6,873 bases of DNA, from NCBI GenBank assembly GCA_003446775.1, contig DMCH01000159.1, positions 32,382 to 39,254 of the forward strand, read 5' to 3'. Every line of letters starts with the position of its first letter. Position 1 is the first letter of the stretch. A model generated the notes under the pieces. That model saw only the letters and a list, made by a program, of their open reading frames with translations. It was not told where the DNA came from and ran no database searches. Source of the DNA: Chloroflexota bacterium. Lineage in GTDB: Bacteria > Chloroflexota > Dormibacteria > Dormibacterales > Dormibacteraceae. A program made the position numbers and the translations under genes. This document shows, piece by piece, positions 5,664 through 6,873 of the stretch.

Positions 5664-6873
5664 GCTCAGGGCTGGGTGCAGGCTCGGGCAGGTTGTAGTG
5701 GGATGAGACCAAGAAGACGTCAATCAAGTCCTTGCAGACCATCACGGCACCCGTCAGCGCGACCGCGGCGCACGCGACCGCGATCCACGCCAGAACCTCT
5801 GTCCCGGACAGCGGATAGAAATACCGCCTGGGCGCGGACATGCTCCCCGAGATGTACCAGCACAACACCAGACCGTAGCCGCCGAAGCCCATCAGTGCCG
5901 CCGCACGGCGCCCGACGTTTTCCTTCATCTGCCGGCCGGTGAGTTTCGGAACGACGTGATAGGTGGCGCCGATCAAGAAGAACATCACTCCCAACGCCAT
6001 GTAGGTGTGAAAGTGAGCGGGCACCCAGACCGTGTTGTGGAAGAACTGGTTGAGCGAGATGGTGGAGTCGATCACAGCCCCGAACCCACCGATCGCCCAG
6101 CCGGCCATCGCCATGAGCGTGAACAGTGGAGCTGCGCTCCATCTGATGCCGGAACGCCATACCAGCACCAGCCCGGCGTAGATGGTCACAGTCATCGGAG
6201 GGATGGCCGCGGCATACGAGACGACGTTTCCGACCCACTGCACGGCTTCGGGCTGGGCGAAGTCCTGGTACAGGTGATGGAAGAAGGCCAGCATGACGAT
6301 CGCCAGCGTGGCGAGCCAGCCGGCAACCAGGGCACGGCTCAAGGGCCAAGGGCGCTTCGTGTACAGGGGTAAAACGCTATAGGCGATGCCGGCAGCCACA
6401 TAGATCTGGAGGTTGGCGAGCGTGTGGCCGGTGAAGTAGATCATGTTCTTCGCGACCAGCGCGTTCAGGGTCAGGCTGGGGAAGACCAGGCTGGTCAGCA
6501 TCAGGACCACGATTAGGGCGCCGATGACGCAAGCGCTGAGGCCGAGGATCGCACACACGGTGCCGGCGATGAGGCTCGGGTTGGTCGTGGTCGGATCGTT
6601 CTCACCAGAGTGACCGTGGCCTGCCGAGCCGAAGACGTAGAAGCCGAGAAGCCGCTGAAGACTGCCGCAGCGCTTGAGCCCCGCCCGCAAGAAGTCGAGG
6701 CACCAGAGCAGGAAACCGACGACCGCCAGCGCCAGCCCGATCAGGTAGGCGGCCGCGCCGATCGCCGCGGTCACTATTCCTGAGCCGGGGTGCTCGGGCA
6801 ATGGGTAGAGGAACGTCCAGGCGGACGAGTAGCCGAAAACCATGACGGCGAGCACGATCATGACCAGACCGCT
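5644..6873 (-). CDS. Heme-copper oxidase superfamily subunit I, possibly a nitric oxide reductase (partial)
   Basis: This is the catalytic membrane subunit of a heme-copper enzyme. The frame runs off the right edge, so the N-terminal helices and the first heme-ligand His lie outside. Numbered from the ATG at 6861, 405 residues are seen with about nine helices. Visible ligands are His146 (CuB, helix VI, FTGHTLANLQ), His195-His196 (CuB, AFFHHLYQD) and His283/His285 (the two hemes, PAHFHTY), followed by the family's PKLTG turn. In oxidases the helix VI motif is GHPEVY or GHPIVY, with Tyr cross-linked to the first CuB His; here that position is Asn150. The K-channel Lys of A-type enzymes is Thr226, as in B-type enzymes. 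The HDTY Mg-site motif reads HNTV. Membership of the superfamily is clear. Nitric oxide reduction instead of oxygen reduction is a hypothesis from the missing Tyr. The C-terminus ends in a Pro/Glu/Ser-rich tail. Confidence 0.88.
   Translation of the reverse strand, partial: SGLVMIVLAVMVFGYSSAWTFLYPLPEHPGSGIVTAAIGAAAYLIGLALAVVGFLLWCLDFLRAGLKRCGSLQRLLGFYVFGSAGHGHSGENDPTTTNPSLIAGTVCAILGLSACVIGALIVVLMLTSLVFPSLTLNALVAKNMIYFTGHTLANLQIYVAAGIAYSVLPLYTKRPWPLSRALVAGWLATLAIVMLAFFHHLYQDFAQPEAVQWVGNVVSYAAAIPPMTVTIYAGLVLVWRSGIRWSAAPLFTLMAMAGWAIGGFGAVIDSTISLNQFFHNTVWVPAHFHTYMALGVMFFLIGATYHVVPKLTGRQMKENVGRRAAALMGFGGYGLVLCWYISGSMSAPRRYFYPLSGTEVLAWIAVACAAVALTGAVMVCKDLIDVFLVSSHYNLPEPAPSPELAPSEV

Noticed and set aside
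5664..5723. Longer start (TTG 5723) for the CtaG-like gene
   Set aside because: It would overlap the upstream subunit I gene by 80 bp and add a Ser/His/Pro-rich stretch unlike a membrane-protein N-terminus.
1..6873. CRISPR array, insertion sequence or phage genes
   Set aside because: No regularly spaced short repeats, transposase, integrase or phage-like genes were seen on either strand.

Overview
The window is high in G+C. All five convincing genes lie on the minus strand, and three of them start at TTG or GTG. This fits a soil or sediment bacterium of the Actinomycetota, Chloroflexota or Dormibacterota kind, but the sequence alone does not fix the phylum.

Read along the minus strand from the right edge, the layout is as follows. 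(1) A respiratory block comes first. It holds a heme-copper oxidase subunit I-like protein (5644 to beyond the edge, N-terminus missing), a CtaG/DUF1404-like membrane protein with many histidines (5031-5663) and a small CopD-like four-helix membrane protein (4475-4924). The subunit I has all the visible heme and CuB histidines, but it has Asn where oxidases carry the cross-linked tyrosine and Thr at the K-channel lysine. It may therefore be a nitric oxide reductase of the heme-copper superfamily rather than an oxidase; the two partners would fit copper delivery or assembly. (2) A two-gene exporter follows: a DrrA-type ABC ATPase (3069-4061) and a DrrB-type ABC-2 permease (2251-3072), joined by a TTGA stop/start overlap. 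(3) A divergent Nramp-family transporter (40-1482) has altered metal-ligand motifs. Between the exporter and the Nramp gene is about 770 bp holding at most one small plus-strand ORF (1778-1948).

The most unusual content is a pair of elements of about 150 nt on the plus strand, at 2061-2210 and 4289-4440. Each begins with the 5' two-thirds of a tRNA-Thr(UGU): acceptor 5' strand, D-arm and an anticodon arm with loop TTTGTAA. The T-arm and 3' acceptor strand are degenerate or absent. Instead there follow about 100 nt of shared sequence with a GATCGAAATC motif, an A-rich loop flanked by GCC/GGC, a hairpin CAGCTGTTT-AA-AAACAGCTG that echoes the anticodon arm, and two more hairpins that survive sequence change between the copies. 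The two copies flank the ABC exporter as direct repeats, and each ends 34-40 bp short of the stop codon of the oppositely oriented neighbour. They look like a tRNA-derived repeat family or an undescribed structured RNA, not functional tRNAs.
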